Origin: Sphagnum compactum
Lineage: Eukaryota > Bryophyta > Sphagnopsida > Sphagnales
DNA length: 64,000 nucleotides
Reading direction: 5' to 3'
Assembly (NCBI GenBank): GCA_965153455.1
Contig: OZ234504.1
Span: forward strand, 2,790,001 to 2,854,000
Positions 62,501 through 64,000 of the stretch are shown piece by piece. Position 1 is the first letter of the stretch, and every line of letters begins with the position of its first letter. The notes below the pieces were generated by a model. That model ran no database searches, was not told where the DNA came from, and worked only from the letters and a program-made list of their open reading frames with translations. The position numbers and the translations under genes are program-made.

Positions 62501-64000
62501 TATCTACACCAACTGTAGGGAGTTGATGAAGTCAGTGGGGAGTAATGGCAGCTAGTCAATGCCATTCATGATGAGAGTGATGGTTTGATACTTTGTGAGT
62601 GGCATTCACAAGGCTATGGCTGATATCATTCTTGTTGTGTTGTTTTGACTGAGCTGGAACTGAAAGAGCATTTGTTTGGTTGCCTTATATGTTTTTCTGG
62701 AGTTATAGCTGCAACTACTTTCATATATATTCTCAACAATTAGCAAAATCTAATGATGGTGTGGTGATGGGTTGTGTCTTCTTTGCTATTGCAGCACAAT
62801 GGCCCAGTTTTTTGTGTGTATGCAGTGTTTTCTACTCAGGCACAGTGCAGCTCTACTGGCGACAGTGGCCTGGGACTACTCCAAAGTGGTTCACCACAAA
62901 GAAGGGAGTCTTGGGTGCAGGGCCAAGTGGTGTTTTTACTGGTGACATTACTGTCAGTGATGGTGGGGCACTACTTTTTGCCGGGGTTCCTGTCGCGAAT
63001 CCATCAACAGTTGTGGTATGGGAGGTGATTCCTTGGGGCCTGAATAGTCCAGGAAGCACTCAACAGGTGACTGTGAAGCCTACAGTTGGAATGCATTTTC
63101 CATTACTGGCCTCACCCCCTTCATGGCTGGGTTTTGCACCACTTGCGGCATATCTGTTGTCATGGCAAGAACAGGTTTCTGAAGAAACTAAGTTGGATGG
63201 TGAGGATTCAGTGGGCCCACTACTCCAGTGCTCAGTTGTTTCCAACTTGTCAGCTTACATTTGTCCAGAAGCATCTGCATCAATTGGATGGGGTTCTGGG
63301 GTTGTTACAACTGCCTTTGATCCCTCCAGTGGAGGGACTGCTCTTATCACAGTTATAGTCGAAGGTGAGTCTTTTGAATTCTCTTTGTGCTCACTACATC
63401 TGCTTTGATCAATAATTTTGAAGATTGGTCTGCAGTGTCTTACATTGTGTTCAACTTTAATTGTTTCTAGAAATGCATTAGGAGCTTGCACAGGAGTGTA
63501 TTGCTAGTGCATCTTCCAGGGTTTCAACTTTGTAAGAAGCTCAAGGAGCTTACAAAGTTGGAACTCAGCAAGTTCAGATCCATATTAAACAAAGGAGGAC
63601 AAATTATGGGTTTTCCCATCCTAACTTGGGATTTTGCAGGCAGGGTACTACATATCTCCAAGGGATCCAGATGCTGGGCCTTTGGTGATGGGATGGAAAA
63701 TACAAAGGTGGGAGAGTGCCCAAAAACCAGTAGTGATACATGCACTACTAGACAGTGCAGGGAGTCCACCGGCCATGATGACAACATGGACGGCAGTGGT
63801 GAACAAAACCATAAACAAGAATTTTCCATCAACCACCCAGCCTAACAACCAGCAACAACATAAGAAAAGGGATCGGCCAACAGATCCAAGGACAATAGGC
63901 AAGGCCAGTTTTTCTGCTCATGGGGGGGAAGTGGCTGTAGCGATGTTTGGAGGTGAAATTCATGTATTCTCAGGGGTGGCCTTGGCACCACTTGATGTCT
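59546..64000 (+). CDS. MED16: Mediator complex subunit 16 (MED16/SFR6), N-terminal part, continues beyond the window
   Basis: Exons: 59,546-59,781; 60,696-60,764; 61,186-61,274; 61,498-61,610; 61,756-61,857; 61,993-62,068; 62,795-63,364; 63,644 to the window end. Introns are GT..AG with agreeing phases, giving about 537 aa of the roughly 1,250-1,280 usual for plant MED16. Matching blocks are HKMSFPELCRTF, VAWCAKTNLICCAVETC, FWIPVHVVDPERPTE, DTVQFLEWSP, CPRALLIGNSGGRVTIWTQP, WSCEHEWRQDQSVMTKW, FLCVCSVFYSGTVQLYW, KKGVLGAGPSGV, NPSTVVVWEV, GFAPLAAYLLSWQE, WGSGVVTTAFDPSSGG and the MGWKIQRWES segment. Residues 28-49 are a Glu/Gln tract. Known role: tail-module subunit linking transcription factors to RNA polymerase II, needed for cold, iron and defence gene responses in Arabidopsis. 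The ATG at 59,546 is the first in frame. Confidence 0.92.

Noticed and set aside
1-64000. CRISPR array, rRNA or canonical tRNA gene
   Set aside because: No regularly spaced identical repeats with unique spacers, no rRNA motifs, and no intact TTCGA tRNA loop were seen.

Overview
This window is nuclear DNA of a green-lineage plant. The evidence is spliced genes with GT..AG introns, plant-type protein families (RUNKEL/Fused-like kinase, plant MED16, plant TOM7, the peroxisomal NAD carrier PXN) and typical plant transposons (CACTA, PIF/Harbinger, Ty3/gypsy, a tRNA-type SINE). The proteins are full-length relatives of the Arabidopsis ones but clearly diverged, and PXN has no coding intron. This fits a non-flowering land plant (bryophyte, lycophyte or fern) or a streptophyte alga, but the species cannot be fixed from sequence alone.

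Layout. 1-7,400 is AT-rich, CpG-poor DNA with degenerate arrays (pyrimidine/AAC blocks, telomere-like CCCTAAA words, CCAATAG repeats). 7,400-12,050 is a gene island: an intronless PXN gene on + (8,185-9,309) and an intronless TOM7 gene on - (11,559-11,729), tail to tail. 12,100-49,000 is a long AT-rich desert. It holds an inverted-repeat element (14.05-14.83 kb), an AT-centred hairpin (17.0 kb), a SINE (20.0 kb), a decayed Ty3/gypsy element (20.57-23.07 kb, -), a 130-bp tandem repeat (23.7-24.07 kb), a degenerate CCTAGG/CACATGG satellite (35.0-36.15 kb), a second inverted-repeat element of the same family (41.67-42.29 kb), a broken PIF/Harbinger transposase (42.46-43.57 kb, -) and a 1.95-kb non-autonomous CACTA element with a matching ACA target duplication (45,766-47,715).

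The main surprise in the desert is a spliced, stop-free coiled-coil gene on the - strand (30,034 to 26,171). Its five exons have mutually compatible splice phases and together encode at least 684 residues. I do not recognise its family.

49,000-64,000 is a second gene island: a complete 15-exon RUNKEL-like microtubule-associated kinase gene (49,515-57,386, 1,441 aa) followed head-to-tail by the first eight exons of MED16 (59,546 to the window end, gene continues). The two are separated by a degenerate GAGACATGGA-type repeat array lying just upstream of MED16.

The recognised genes are unrelated housekeeping or regulatory functions (peroxisomal NAD import, mitochondrial protein import, cytokinesis, Mediator transcription). 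I see no operon-like or pathway logic among them. No rRNA, canonical tRNA gene or CRISPR array was seen.
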